Source: Theobroma cacao (taxonomy: Eukaryota > Streptophyta > Magnoliopsida > Malvales > Malvaceae). Taken from it: a stretch of 64,000 nt of DNA. Below, one piece after another: positions 37,709 through 50,502 of this stretch. The stretch covers positions 33,157,379 through 33,221,378 of the forward strand of contig NC_030852.1 in NCBI RefSeq assembly GCF_000208745.1, given 5' to 3'. Position numbers and translations under genes: made by a program. The number at the start of each line of letters is the position of its first letter. Within the stretch, counting starts at the first letter, position 1. The notes under the pieces are model-generated. The model searched no databases, had not been told where the DNA came from, and was given only the letters and a program-made list of their open reading frames with translations.

Positions 37709-39004
37709 ATGTCACACCTTGACAACATTCCTTCCACTCCTGGGAAATACAAACCAGACAAATCTTTCCGTTTCCACTCCTCCACCGCTTCCTCTCTTTC
37801 AAAGCTAACCCTTTATTCCACCCTTTTCCTTTCCCTCCTCCTTATCCTCCTCCTCCTCCTCTCCACCCCTTCCTCCACCACATCCCCACGCCGCCACCTC
37901 TCCACTGGGACCCACCACTCCCCAGTCTCTCTCCCCCACAAACTAATCCACAAATCGGCGCGTCCTCGTTCAACTGCCGGTCACACCGTCCTTGTCACCG
38001 GCGCCGCTGGCTTCGTGGGAACCCACGTTTCGCTCGCCCTCAAACGCCGCGGAGACGGCGTCCTTGGCCTCGACAACTTCAACCAGTACTATGATCCGGC
38101 CCTAAAAAGGGCACGCCAAAAGTTCCTCGAAAAAGCCGGGATTTTTATCGTCGAAGGCGACATCAATGACAAGGATCTTCTCCAACAACTCTTTGACGCC
38201 GTTTTGTTCACTCACGTAATGCACCTAGCAGCCCAGGCAGGTGTTCGTTACGCTATGCAAAATCCAGGGTCTTATATTCATAGCAACATTGCTGGGTTCG
38301 TGAAGTTACTGGAGGTTTCGAAATCGGCAAGGCCGCAACCGGCAATTATCTGGGCGTCTTCGAGTTCTGTCTACGGTTTGAATTCTAAGGTACCCTTTTC
38401 AGAAAAAGATAGAACTGATCAACCTGCGAGTTTATATGCTGCTACAAAGAAAGCTGGTGAGGAAATTGCCCATACTTATAATCACATTTACGGGCTTTCA
38501 ATTACTGGATTGCGATTTTTCACGGTTTATGGTCCCTGGGGCCGCCCTGATATGGCATATTTCTTTTTCACTAGAGATATAATGAAAGGTAAAACAATTA
38601 CTCTATATGAATCGCCAGATAAGGGTAGTGTGGCTAGAGATTTTACTTATATTGATGATGTAGTGAAAGGGTGCTTGGGGGCATTGGATACTGCAAAAAA
38701 AAGCACGGGAAGTGGGGGAAAGAAGAGAGGGCCAGCACAATTTAGGATTTTTAATTTGGGGAATACTTCACCGGTACCTGTGAGTAGGCTTGTGAGTATA
38801 TTGGAGAAGATTTTAAAGGTTAAAGCGAAGAAGAAAGTAGTGCCATTGCCAAGAAATGGGGATGTGGAGTTTACGCATGCCAATATTAGCTTAGCAGTGA
38901 GGGAGCTTGGGTATAAGCCTACAACTGATTTGGAGGCAGGGTTGAAGAAGTTTGTGAGGTGGTACCTCGGTTTTTATTTGGGGTCAAAGAAGAGTTCATG
39001 GTGA
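37709..39004 (+). CDS. GAE: UDP-glucuronate 4-epimerase
   Basis: Interconverts UDP-glucuronate and UDP-galacturonate, the pectin precursor, in the Golgi. A single exon encodes 431 residues, the usual length. I chose the ATG at 37709 because MSHLDNIPSTPGK matches the remembered family N-terminus; an in-frame extension to 37631 is open but looks like leader sequence. A type II membrane anchor is at about 33-53. The short-chain dehydrogenase fold shows the NAD motif GAAGFVG at 98-104, the catalytic region SSSSVYG, and YxxxK as Tyr243-Lys247. The GLRFFTVYGPWGRPD and ARDFTYIDD blocks are typical. It resembles the Arabidopsis GAE2-GAE5 group. It sits next to the amine oxidases, as At4g12250 (GAE5) does in Arabidopsis. 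Confidence 0.95.
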   Translation: MSHLDNIPSTPGKYKPDKSFRFHSSTASSLSKLTLYSTLFLSLLLILLLLLSTPSSTTSPRRHLSTGTHHSPVSLPHKLIHKSARPRSTAGHTVLVTGAAGFVGTHVSLALKRRGDGVLGLDNFNQYYDPALKRARQKFLEKAGIFIVEGDINDKDLLQQLFDAVLFTHVMHLAAQAGVRYAMQNPGSYIHSNIAGFVKLLEVSKSARPQPAIIWASSSSVYGLNSKVPFSEKDRTDQPASLYAATKKAGEEIAHTYNHIYGLSITGLRFFTVYGPWGRPDMAYFFFTRDIMKGKTITLYESPDKGSVARDFTYIDDVVKGCLGALDTAKKSTGSGGKKRGPAQFRIFNLGNTSPVPVSRLVSILEKILKVKAKKKVVPLPRNGDVEFTHANISLAVRELGYKPTTDLEAGLKKFVRWYLGFYLGSKKSSW

Positions 39005-41275
39005 ATTTTCTAAATCTTTTTTTAGAAATTCTTCATAATTTTTTTTTCTTTTTACTTGATATTGATTACTTTTATTGTGTTCATGTTGAGGTTTATTGAG
39101 CATTCACTTTATTGTATGCTTGATATAATCATCCAAGGAGGGGTAATGTTCCATGGGAACTGTTTTACTTGTCGGGTGGGCATTTTCTCACAAACATTTT
39201 GCCCAATTTGTTGTGATGGGAAACTAGCAGCATTGTAATTGTTCTTCCTCATGTTGCTTCCTTGTCTTCTTGGAAGCTTTTTTTAGCAGTTTAAGCACTG
39301 TACAGTTCATGACTGATAGTTCAAAAAGATGTTCTGATTGTTGGACCATATTTTGCTCAACCTTACAGCTATTTCAATTAATTAGCAGCTGCTGCAATGT
39401 GCTTTTAAATGATATTGTCTATTGAATTCCCTTGGTTTTGCCTGCCCAGTTTTGGTTGGAAGGTCTTGGAGATAGATGATGTTTTAACTTGTTTGCTCCA
39501 TCTATGTTGTTATTATAATTCCTGTAGCCAGAATTTCATCTGTGTCTATAACATTTACTGGCCTCTTGAACGGGTAATGTTGTCTCTGATCCTGAGCTAG
39601 ACCAGACACATTTTTGGTATGAAAAAGCACTGCAGAAGCATGTCTCTATGTTTTCTTTGTTTATTTGCAGCTAGGCTTGTCATCGATCTGTTACTGTAAC
39701 ATTTATTTGTCCACAGGATTGGAGAATTTTTGGGTTTTTTTTTTTTTTTTTTCGGTTAGGACACATGCTATTTTTGCTTGCAGAGCTAGACTCCCTTAGA
39801 GTCCTCTGGTGATGTTTAAATTTTAGAAAATTTTAAAATACTGAGGGATTGTTAGGAAGATAGTTACTGCTTGACTGTTATGGCATTTTTGTTAGAAACA
39901 ACTTTGTGAGGGTACTGTTTATCAGCTTGTTGTAGAGATAACATCTTCATGCCTAGGTGGTTTCTCTTTTCTAGTCTCATATTAAAACAATTTTGACAAT
40001 TAAAATACATAAGTAATTCTTCCCCTTTGTTAAAACAACTTAGTTGTGTACAGGTTATGCTGGTATTCTGAAACAATCTTTGATTTAGATTGATTAACTT
40101 GAGGAGTTATACTTGTGCTTTGCCCATGTCTATCCAACTTTTCCCTTTATCCACATCTATACTTGGTTGATTCTTTCTGATTCAATGAAATCCTTTTTTA
40201 CGATTGTGAATCAGGGGAAGCTGCCATTTAGGGGCTGTGGGGCTGGTGATTATTTCAATAGACCTATTATTTCTTTTAGCCGTAACTCTTAGCATAAAAC
40301 AAGAATGTATCCGGAAAAAAAAAATGGAGGAATACAGACAATTTATCAGTATGACATGGATCAGCAGGTTACAGTTATTTTCTTTTGATGGTATCCATGG
40401 TATTGTTGTGACTTGTCACAACATTGGCAGTTAAGTCTAGTCTCTTTATCTACTTGAAACCAATGCATACAGTGGTTTCATGAACAAAAAAGGGAATTAT
40501 GTAATCAAAGAACTGGAAACATTGACAGGCCTGATTAAATGGACGAAAAGAATTATGTTAATAGCATTTATGCATTTTTGGTCGTGTAAGAAGTGGAGAA
40601 ACAGTATTAAGGAGTTTATTTATAGTAGTTGCAAGCATTATCAATGTCATTTTAGCAAAGAAAGGGAACAATAATAGGAGGATTTTTAATAATTATTGCT
40701 GATATCTACCACTAGTTGTTCAGGTTTCATCCTCATGTACAGCTGAACAGAACATAAAAATGATTTGCATTTTTGTACTTCAAACCACAGAACATACAGA
40801 CCACGCCATGCATAGTCAAGTGTTTAAATTTTTACCCCAAGGAGGCAAGATTCATTTCCTAAAGCTGTCGCTATTCTTCACCAAGTTTGGCATCATATTG
40901 CAGCAGCCAGTGGCATCCTTTCTTTTATCTGGGTATTGGCAATTGCAAGAACTGAAAAGTAGGCGCTCTACTGCAGAATAAACTTATTGAGGATTCCAGG
41001 CAATATTCTTTGTAAAATAAGATCAAATGAGTACATAATAGATAAAGGCCACAAATATAGGAGGCACCAGAGATGTAAGATGTTCACCAAGTTACAAGCT
41101 ATACAAGGCATATGCTCGAAAGTAGTTATCTGAACCACATTTAAAGGAAAGATGGACCAATGAAAATAGCTCCAGAACCAGAAAGTCAATGACCATATCC
41201 GGTTCTTCAGCTCTTTTACTTCTACCAAATATTGAATCCAAGAGAGGATAGTAGATGGTAGTGAACTGTGTTAAA
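39005..41275. other. Convergent spacer, no gene recognised
   Basis: Lies between the 3' ends of the epimerase (+) and the NYN-domain gene (-) and contains both 3' UTRs. There is a T-rich run near 39736. The short open frames on both strands have no recognisable domain. Confidence 0.6.
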
Positions 41276-42424
41276 TTAGTATCGCCGCTGGGAAGAAGTG
41301 ATATCAGAATCAGAGTCCAGATCCCACCATGCACCAGCATCTTCCTTGTGCATACAGTCAGCATCGTTTCCATCATCAGTACTATCAAAATCCTGATCCT
41401 CACTCTCATCGCCATAACTATATAACTTCCTCTCCACTTCTGGATTATATTTCCACTCCAATCTCTTCAAGATATCACGGTCCTTCCACTTCCCCACAAC
41501 TGATACTGCCTCCTTCTTAGCCTTTCCCATCAATATTTCCGTCCAAGAAAACCCAGCATCTGCAAGTCTTTTCAATGCCCCATCACTGATATCTCCCACA
41601 ACAACAGTCTTCAAACACCTTAGTTTCGCCTCCTTCAAAACACCTACAAAATCTGAATCATCCGACACAAGCACCAAACACTCAGCTTTCCTCTTATCCA
41701 TCACATCCACTATGTGATCCCTCAATGCAACATCCGCGGCTTGTGGCTTATTTGAGACAGTCCCAATCCAAAACCCTGCCCTTTTCAACTCATCAGCCAA
41801 ACCATACCCAACTTTCGGTGTCAAAACATCCCTGGCCCCATTTCTATACTTCTCCATTTTCATTGAATACTTAGCTACCAATTTCACCCTCCTACTCCCT
41901 CTAGCAGACTCTATTTGGTTCAACCTCTTCTGATGTTCACGCTCGTGAATTTGCTTAAAATGATTAATAAGTTTCTCATTAGTGTAAAATCTTCTCCCAC
42001 AAACTCTACAAAAATATGGCTCAACTGACTTAATCACACCCTTATTCTCTAACTGATTCAACAATTTCCTCTCTTTCCTCTGCTCCCTAACAACTTTTGG
42101 TACATAGCTAAAAGCATGATGATTAGCATAGGCTACCATGGACCTAACAACCCCGAATGAAGAAGCTGCCGTTTTCAACTGAACAGCAGCTTCAAAAGGA
42201 GGGAATGAATTTGGGGGCTTGTTATCCAAATCCCAGAATATTGCAACCCTATTTTGGGCAGTTTTTGATGCCAAAGTCGATGTCGAAGTCGATGTCGAGT
42301 TTAAAGAATCAAAACCCACTTTTTTCTTAAAATGACAATATCTATACAGGGAGTTCCATGGGTTTAGGGCTTTAGTTCTTGTAGACTGAATTGAGTTAAA
42401 GATGTTTGGAAACTTGTGAAGCAT
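41276..42424 (-). CDS. NYN-domain putative nuclease with inserted C2H2 zinc finger
   Basis: Single-exon gene of 382 residues. The N-terminus is basic and Ser/Thr-rich, suggesting import into mitochondria or chloroplast. The NYN (PIN-like) nuclease fold starts at AIFWDLDN with Asp65 and Asp67. It resumes at Asp231 (QAADVALRDHI) and at VSDDSDF (Asp255, Asp256, Asp258), the expected acidic metal-binding cluster. Between the halves lies one C2H2 finger: Cys139, Cys142, His155 and His160. The C-terminus is strongly acidic. Related Arabidopsis NYN proteins (MNU1 and MNU2) act in mitochondrial transcript 5' processing, so RNA cleavage is inferred. In Arabidopsis a C2H2 gene, At4g12240, holds the same position between GAE5 and the alpha/beta hydrolase. 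Confidence 0.88.
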   Translation of the reverse strand: MLHKFPNIFNSIQSTRTKALNPWNSLYRYCHFKKKVGFDSLNSTSTSTSTLASKTAQNRVAIFWDLDNKPPNSFPPFEAAVQLKTAASSFGVVRSMVAYANHHAFSYVPKVVREQRKERKLLNQLENKGVIKSVEPYFCRVCGRRFYTNEKLINHFKQIHEREHQKRLNQIESARGSRRVKLVAKYSMKMEKYRNGARDVLTPKVGYGLADELKRAGFWIGTVSNKPQAADVALRDHIVDVMDKRKAECLVLVSDDSDFVGVLKEAKLRCLKTVVVGDISDGALKRLADAGFSWTEILMGKAKKEAVSVVGKWKDRDILKRLEWKYNPEVERKLYSYGDESEDQDFDSTDDGNDADCMHKEDAGAWWDLDSDSDITSSQRRY

Positions 42425-43154
42425 GGCTGAAAGTTATAGGTGATTATTCGTGCTGATGGACTGTGAATGGAAACATGGAGCAACAGAGAAATGGGTGAAA
42501 AAGAGAAAAAAGAAAAAGAATAATTGGAGATTGACTGACCTTTGAAAGTAGAGAGACTAAAGATGGTATCCTCCAAGGCATAGCAGAGAACCAACTAAAC
42601 AGCTGTAGAATGGAGGCCCCTGGCGGGCAGTTAAAGGGAATATAGAGCGGGTTTTCGGGTGGGTGCCCGGATAACTGGTTTTTAATCGAGTAAAAACAAG
42701 TGCGTGGCCCAATTGACGGACCCAATAATTGGTAAATTCAAAGAAGGCCTGCTGTGCCAAAAGCCCAACGAGAGCTCAAAAATCCCCCATCAATAAGCAC
42801 ACACATGTGAGTCTGTTGTAGGTCGGCTCTCATTTATGGTTACTAGTTAATCTGCTTCATACAAAAATATAAAAAAAAATTGCATCTAATTAAATATTAA
42901 AGCAAAATGAAATAGTTTTTATTAACAATTTATAGCATTATGCTTAAAAAAACTCTTGAATTATTTAAATCAAACTATTATATTTTTATCTTTAATCAAA
43001 TAAATCTTATGAGTAATATTAATTGATTGTCATTATTAAAATACTACTTATCATTTTCTATCTATATGTGAAAAATAAAATATCATGTAATCATATCATC
43101 GTTCACTAATATGTTGTGTCAATATTATGATGTATAAAATGACAAATTTTGTTT
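42425..43154. other. Upstream of the NYN gene, then AT-rich spacer
   Basis: The first ~350 bp are probably the promoter and leader of the NYN gene. From 42850 on it is A/T-rich with no feature recognised. Confidence 0.5.
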
Positions 43155-44935
43155 TTTTGTAAATGAACTTTATTAAGATCTAATTAAATGAAAGAAACTA
43201 ATCCCCGACATATCGTTCATGAGAAAAGATTTGATTTTTACAGGGAGACATCATAAAATCTATACTTCTCGTCTAAATCAAATCCTTTATTAGTCAAGTA
43301 GTCCGTTACGGTGTTCCTTTCTCTAAATATATGTCGTATTTTGATTTTTCATTGACGATGAAGTAAACCTTGAATAGCTTTAATCAAATCTGTATTTGAA
43401 CATAGATGGCTTTTGGGGGAAGTGATGGCTTGCACCACTAGTTTACTATCCACTTGGAGATCTATTTTCCAGTAACCCAACTACCAGGCTAAATTGAGTC
43501 CTTTACAAGTACCCCACAACTCAGCTCGGTATGCAGTGCACCTACCAAAGGTTGCAGAAAAACCACCAAACCAGTTGCCACAGGAATCTCGAAGTACTCC
43601 ACTAGTTACTGCCTTACCTAGTGATCTTCTAAAAGCACCATCTGAGTTTAAGGTAAACCAACCATGTGGAGATGCTGTCCAGTCAACCAGGATCTCCTCT
43701 TTCCTGCTTTTTAGTGCTTCAATGCCATTCCTAATCTTACCACAACTTTTGACAATAACTGAAGCAAAACTAAGGATTGCATTTAGTTTCCCCTCTATTG
43801 TTACATGCTTTCCTTAAAAAATCCAAGCATTTCTCCATTTCCAAAAGTACCAGCAGCTCGTTCCAAATATGGTCACCCACTGGATCTCCCTTACTGTTAG
43901 TTTGCAATGTGACAAATTATGCGACAGCCAGTCGGTTAAGCTTGCGCTGAAGAAAAGGGCTTGATATTTCTGTGGTACCAGCCGCAACCAGAGAGCACTA
44001 GCTAGAGGATAGTCTCGCAAGGTGTGTGGGATAGTTTCATCCTCCTGTCTACATTGCATGTTGCAAGAATTGCTTGATAAGTGACGCATTACACATTCCT
44101 TATTGGTCAATAAGCATTTCTGCATGCACTGATACAAAAACGTGCAAATTCTTTGAGGCCCTTTCTAATGCCAGGCCATGTTCCAGATACTTTGTATTCT
44201 GTCTTGAGTGCCCGTATCTTCCTGTAGCCAATTATAGGTAGATGAAACGGAGAATAACCCAGATGAGGAATGTGCCCAATATGGTTCGTCAGTTCGATCG
44301 AAGAAATGTTGTGGTAAGGCCCTCGAAAGGAGACTTCTCTCTTCATCTAGTAGCCATGCATTAATGCCCTCAAAGTTCCAACTTCCATTAGAAAGTATAA
44401 AATCACGAACCTTTCTATTATCATTAATGAAATAACCCCTCGATCGAGCTGCCCCAATTAAAGGTCTGTCCCCAAGCCAAATATCTGTCCAAAAACGAAT
44501 AGTACGATTATCTCTGATTAATATTTCTTCTAAATGGTTGCCATAGTCTGCTTATCGAATTTCAGAGAGCAGAAGACCCAGCTCGATTAATGCTAGTTGG
44601 CTCCAATATTATATTTTTCCTGTAGAACTCTCACCCATAATTCATCTGGCTTAGTTATAATCTTCAAACAAATTTTCATCAATAATGCATCATTTATAGC
44701 CTGTAAATGACGAATTTCCAAGTCGCCTTCCTCTTTAGGTTTGCAAACATCCTGCCACTTGAGTAGTTGATTTTGTGACTGTTTGAATCACCTCCCCATA
44801 AAAACCTCCCTACAACATGCTTCAATTTTCCAGCAAATATTGACTGGTATCGAAACTGTCTGCATAACATAGTAAGAAATGGTTAATAAAACAGATTTAA
44901 TTAGTGTAAGTCTACCTGCAAACTGTTTTTTAATA
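43155..44935 (-). mobile_element. L1-type LINE ORF2 fragment, 5'-truncated
   Basis: On the - strand, broken by stops, the translation shows the end of the reverse transcriptase (KWQDVCKPKEEGDLEIRH near 44720). A zf-RVT domain follows at 43814-44137 (CNMQCRQEDETIPHTLRDYP, then WYFWKWRN), and then an RNase H domain (YRAELWGTCKGLNLAWQLGY near 43500 and VDSKLVVQAI near 43440). A poly(T) stretch at 43155-43161 marks the poly(A) tail. It lies between two housekeeping-type genes and is inactive. Confidence 0.85.
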
Positions 44936-45551
44936 TAATTAGTCAATTATTAATTACAAAATTTTATTTAATTTAAAATAAAAATATAAAAATTTAATTA
45001 AATATAATAAATAATAAAAATTTACTTAATTTTTCAAAAATAATTCATAAACTTTTTAAATTATTATGTCAAAATTTATTCAACATACTCCCTCTAATGA
45101 TTCTTACTCTTATACTAATTTTAACTCTGATTAATTTATTGTAAATACTTTTTACTCTTTTTTCTTTGGAGTAGTTTTATTTTTTAAATGTTCGATAATA
45201 AGAATGGAAGGAATTTCGGAAGATGCCACTGTATCTAAAATGCGCCAATAGGGTGCATGAAATTAAACTGCGCACACCCTTGAGAAAACGCTGACGGGCA
45301 GCTGAGAAACGTTTCCGTCAATTGACTGTTAACTCCCAGCCACGTGGGTTCTCTCGTCTTCTCGTCAAATTAGAATTTAAAAACTTGAAAAAAATAAAGG
45401 GGATAATTGGAAAGAACAACTAATACTAGAAAGTTAGGAACAATAATAAGAGAGAGAGAAAATTAAAACAGAGAGATCGTCGATCGATTTAATTGATTGA
45501 TTCAAAAAGAAGGAATCGAATAGAATGAATGTAAAGTGATTGTATTCAGCA
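44936..45551. other. Upstream region of the alpha/beta hydrolase
   Basis: AT-rich until about 45200, then a less biased promoter and leader region with a GAGAGAGAGA stretch near 45451. No separate gene. Confidence 0.5.
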
Positions 45552-48500
45552 ATGAAAGGCGTCTTCTCGGCGCCCGGAGATTACATCCACTTCAAGTCCC
45601 AAGTTCCTCTTCACAAGATCCCTGTAAGTTTTTTTTTTCCCAACTCTCTTTCTATATTTTTTAATTTCCACTTTTCATTTTTTCTCGTAATTTTATACAA
45701 TTTTGATGTTGGGTTTTATGGTTTACTCTTATTATGTTAGAGTTTATGTTTTTGTTCTAGATATGGTATTGTTTTGATGAGAATTCTGATCTCAGGATTG
45801 CAGAATGTTGTTCTGGGTGTGTCTATCGTTTGCTTAATTTTATGCTTTGTACTTATAGTTTACTATTTATGCTGGGTCTGAATTGGTTTCAGCTGTGAAT
45901 GTCCTTTTATGGTAAGTTAGGGATACGTATGAGCTTTGATTTTTACACATTGGAAAAAAAATTTTGTAAACGGATTTCAATTTGAGACCTGAAGATTGAT
46001 TTTTGCTTATGCTAATTGTTGAATTCTGTTATGGTGTGATTTACTTGTTGGCTTTGTATCACTGAGGATGCATATGTTTGAAAGGTTATTGACCAGTTAG
46101 TAGTTGTCAGGTTTTCCTTCATGCTAGAATTTTGTTATTATTCTTAAACTTTTATGCTCATGATTGTGAACTCCTTAGCTTCAATAAACTGTATCGCTGT
46201 TAATTATAATGTTGTTCATGAAGATACATTCTGATTTTCTGACAAGTTTTATGCCTTTCTTGTTGTTTTGTTTATTTTTTTTACTGTTAATCGCTTGAAG
46301 TCTGGGATAGTTGACCCAACTTTTATGTTATTTGCATGGCTTAGCATACCTCTTGAATGGAGACACAGAGAGGGACTCTGCTATTACTTTTTATCAACCG
46401 TTATGGATCTCATTTTAGGAGTTGTTTGTTTCTCCCACAGATTGGCACAAAGCAGTGGCGATATTATGATTTTGGTCCCAAAGTGGTTCCTCCTATCATA
46501 TGTCTTCCTGGAACTACAGGGACAGCCGATGTCTACTACAAACAGATCATGTCCTTATCCATGAAGGTTTTAAGCTATAAATTATAGTATCTTTGACTAG
46601 TTCTAGATAGTTTTTTTTTTCTTCCTATTTGCTGCTTCTTTAGTTCTTGGAAGATATCCTATGGGAGCTGACATAGGCTGTTTTATCTCTTCAAAACTAC
46701 ATGAAAAACAGAAGGAAACCTCTATAAGCTATCAGTTTTTTGTATGACTATATTCCTGTCTCATTATTGGTTTTAGTGTTATGATAAACTGGAGATTTTG
46801 TAGTTCTGCTTGTCATGGATATTTTTGGTTCTGTTTGTTGTTCAGAGAGTTAGCTCCTAGCATTATGCATCTTATGTCTTTAATAAGTAGAGTTCCAAAT
46901 TTCTTTTGACCACTGCCAGCCTGAAATTTCCTCATTTCATTTATTGGATGAGGGAGACATTATTCTTGTTCTGTATAATGGATTTATTAAAATTATTATA
47001 TGGTTTATTACCAAAAATTATTAGACTATTGTGAAGAATTTTTACTTCTTGTTAAGTCTAATAATTAAAGTTTCACAAATGTCCAGGGTTACCGGGTGAT
47101 TTCTGTTGATATTCCACGTGTTTGGAATCATCAAGAGTGGATTCAAAGTTTTGAAAAGTTCTTGGATGCCATCGATGTTCACCATGTGAGAGCTTAATAT
47201 ATTTCTGGCCTATCCTTCATTCCTTCCCCACTACAGCATCTATTTGTCTTTTTCAGTGCATATTTCGTATTTCCTATTATATGTTTCTGAAATAAAGAAT
47301 AGGTTGCCTACTTAAAGTAAAAAATATTTTACTATATTAGTTTTATAGTAAGTTTGTGGAAAGGTTCTAAAATGACAAATTTATCCTGATTTGCTGGTTC
47401 CACTGTTGGAACTATATTGTCAGTCAAGTTTATGGCAGGGGTAGTTCATGTTGAATTGTAAAATTTGCTTAGTAAGTAACATGTCTTGTACAGATACATT
47501 TATATGGTACATCCCTTGGAGGCTTCCTAGCTCAACTTTTTGCTCAACATCGTCCAAGACGGGTTAAATCCTTAATTCTATCAAATGCATTTTTGGAAAC
47601 ACGCAGTTTTGCCGCAGCAATGCCTTGGGCGCCTATGTATGTCTTCACATTTCTTGTAGTCAACTCTAAGCTGGATATAATCAAAATTTCTTCATTTGTT
47701 GGATTATGCATTGATGACTTACTCATTTGCATAAGATATGCCTCTCACTGGACTGTAAATTATTTGGTATTTTTGAAATCAAATAATTGCATGTGTGCGG
47801 TTTAGTGGGGCATCAAGTTAGAACAAATTTCCTTACAATGAGTCAATTCCCTGTAAATTACGCTCGCCTGTATAAATGCATTTGTTGGGTGACAGGAAAA
47901 ATATGTTAATCTGCTTTCACTTATATTTTTTTTATATAAAATAGGCTTTCCCATGGTATAATTTTACTTATTGCTATACATAGTTTCTTGCATATTAGGT
48001 TTACAAGTATTCTTATTTATTTTAATAGTTCCTGCAATTATTTCTCAGTTTTTTTGCTTGCATGATCTTTATTACTTATTGCATGTAATTACAAAAAGTG
48101 TTCTTAAGATATTAACTTGCCACATGCAGTGTTGGTTGGACCCCGTCTTTTTTGTTGAAACGATACATCTTAACAGGAATTCGTGATGGCCCTCATGAAC
48201 CTTTTATTGCTGATTCAGTGGACTTTGTCGTTTCACAGGTAGGCTTCTAGGAACACCTGGAACATTTTTCTGTATTGGTATTTTTGTTTTATCGTTTTGG
48301 ATGAGATTCACATCACTTGCTTGTTGTGCCCTCATTATAATCCTGAAGTAATCTTGCTTCAGAGATTGCATATATCGCAGTTTTCCAATGCACAGTGCTT
48401 TTTGTTATCCTCTCAGTAGGTGCTTTATCATATATAGTCAACTAGTCTTATTTCCAGCCTTTGTTATCCTTCATCCACTTCCTTAGTTAGATTGATCATC

Positions 48501-50068
48501 CTGGCAAGGGAAAGTTCTGTGTTTCTGTAAGCTACATGGGATTCAAGCGTAGTTTTGCTAGGTTTTTAACTTGGTTCTATCAATTTAGAAATGTAATCAG
48601 TTGAGGTGGATTTATGTGGTGAAATTCTAAACGGTGTTTTTCGTAGAATTGTTCTCTCTCTCCCCCTCTCTATGGCTCTTTTCCTTGTTTCTTTGATGGG
48701 CAAGGGGAACAAGCCCTTTTATTTTCTGTAGGTAAACGCTTTTTCAGTTAGAAGTATGCACATTGTATTTTGCTGCTTTAAAAGCAATACGATCTACCAT
48801 AAGAAAGAGGTTGCCTTCTTTATCTGAGGCCATATGTGACAATCATGTCAGGTTGAAACACTCTCAAGAGAAGACTTGGCATCCAGGTTGACTTTGACAG
48901 TTGATAGTGCTTCAGTTGGACCCCTTCTACTTTCAGATTCATTTATTACTATCATGGATGTAAGTTGTCTGAAACTTGCTTTTCATGGGTGTGCACACAA
49001 ATATATTTTAAATATTCATGCTTTTTTAGGAATCAAGGTTTCTTTGCTAAGCTGGACAAGGATAAACAAAATAGATGGTTTCTCCATCTTCGTATGCTGT
49101 TAGCCTTTTCCTTTAAAAGTAAATGAGATATATCTTGTAATTCTATGAAGTGTGATCGTTTAAATTTTTTTGTTCATCTCTCCAATTTTTAGATTTTTTA
49201 GTTACTTTGCAGGTTAACATGCAAAATTTTCCTAGCCGCATGGCTGTAGAAATGTTTTAAAGCACAAGATGATTTCCTTCTTGCAACATTTGTACTCATA
49301 TTATGAAGTTTTTCCCTTTAGTTTTTTATATTTGAAGGGGAAAGATAAGCTTTACCTGATAGCTCTATTGTTGACATGGTTTCGCACTCGGTCTCAAAGA
49401 CAAATGATTTCTCTGCAATTCCTCAACAACTGAAAGATCAGCTGAGTGAGAGGTATCCAGGTGCAAGGCGAGCTTATCTGAAAACAGGAGGTGATTTTCC
49501 ATTTCTTTCCCGCCCAGATGAAGTCAACCTACATCTCCAGGTATATGATGTGTCCATATAAACACAGGACTTATCTCATAATGATAGTACTGTCAGTATA
49601 CCAAGAAGATTGTTATTTCAACTGGTATCTGAAACATGGCAGCTGCACCTGAGACGAGTTGGGGTAGAAGCTCAGCCAGATTTGGTTCGGAGCATCCCAA
49701 AAGATGGCACTGGTGGAAGCCCTAGCAAAGAAAATGATGAAAAGAAGGATAGTGATGACCCACCAAAAGATAATGGGGGCAATCCCGAAAGTACTTCTGA
49801 AGAAAGACAGTTGCCTCCAGCTCCTGAAAGTTCAGAATCTCATGGCCTTGATGACCAGCTCCTCAGCAATGCAAAAGTTTGTTCCCTTGGTCATGAAGGC
49901 GCAATTTGTTTGAGGCATTCTGCATTGTTGAAGAATCAACACACTGTAGCCTCTAAAATCCTTCTTCAATCGACATGGGAGTTCTTTATTTTCTCTTTGC
50001 TTCCCTTTTACGTGGAGTCATTGTACATTACTTCTAGTTATGGTTGGAAATTCAGACAACTGGTGTAA
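45552..50068 (+). CDS. Maspardin-like alpha/beta hydrolase (SPG21/ACP33 homologue)
   Basis: Eight exons: 45552-45623, 46441-46566, 47087-47185, 47494-47636, 48130-48238, 48852-48959, 49400-49540 and 49643-50068. All phases agree, giving 407 residues. The start at 45552 gives [14 protein letters not shown]. The fold shows ICLPGTTG after the first strands and the nucleophile elbow GTSLGG with Ser106. The block [14 protein letters not shown] is typical of maspardins. Plant members carry an extended acidic, Ser/Pro-rich tail, seen here as [16 protein letters not shown]. Human maspardin acts on endosomal vesicles; the plant role is not known to me, and enzyme activity is unproven. The end of the last exon is less certain than the rest. 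The first intron is long (about 0.8 kb). The Arabidopsis counterpart is At4g12230 by memory. Confidence 0.88.
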
Positions 50069-50502
50069 AATAGACCATAAATTAGCACTTTCTTCTCATC
50101 ATTGTTGTTGATACAAGCAATTGTTGCAGACCAACCTGCGGTTTCCGTTGACAATGTCTTACCTGTTGCATTATTTCAAAGTTCTTGCTTTTATTGAATT
50201 CAAATAATATGTTGTGCACCTGGGACCTTGTAAATCCTGCAGGATCTGAAAACTACCATCCTTCGAAATAGATAGATTGTACCCGTTCCAATAGATTGTT
50301 CATTCTTTTTATTTTTCGTTTATAATTTTATGAAGGAATTTCCATCCTACTTGTCTCAAAGAGAAAACCAAAAACCAAAAATATAAGAAAATGTGTTCAT
50401 TAAAAGTCTGACAATTTATCATGCAAAAGCATGGGTCTAAACTTAAATGACGTCGCTGACTAACTGCTTATCCTTGAAAGTGAAAACCCTTTCCTTGGTA
50501 CT
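50069..50502. other. 3' flank of the alpha/beta hydrolase
   Basis: Probable 3' UTR and short spacer; nothing else seen. Confidence 0.5.
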
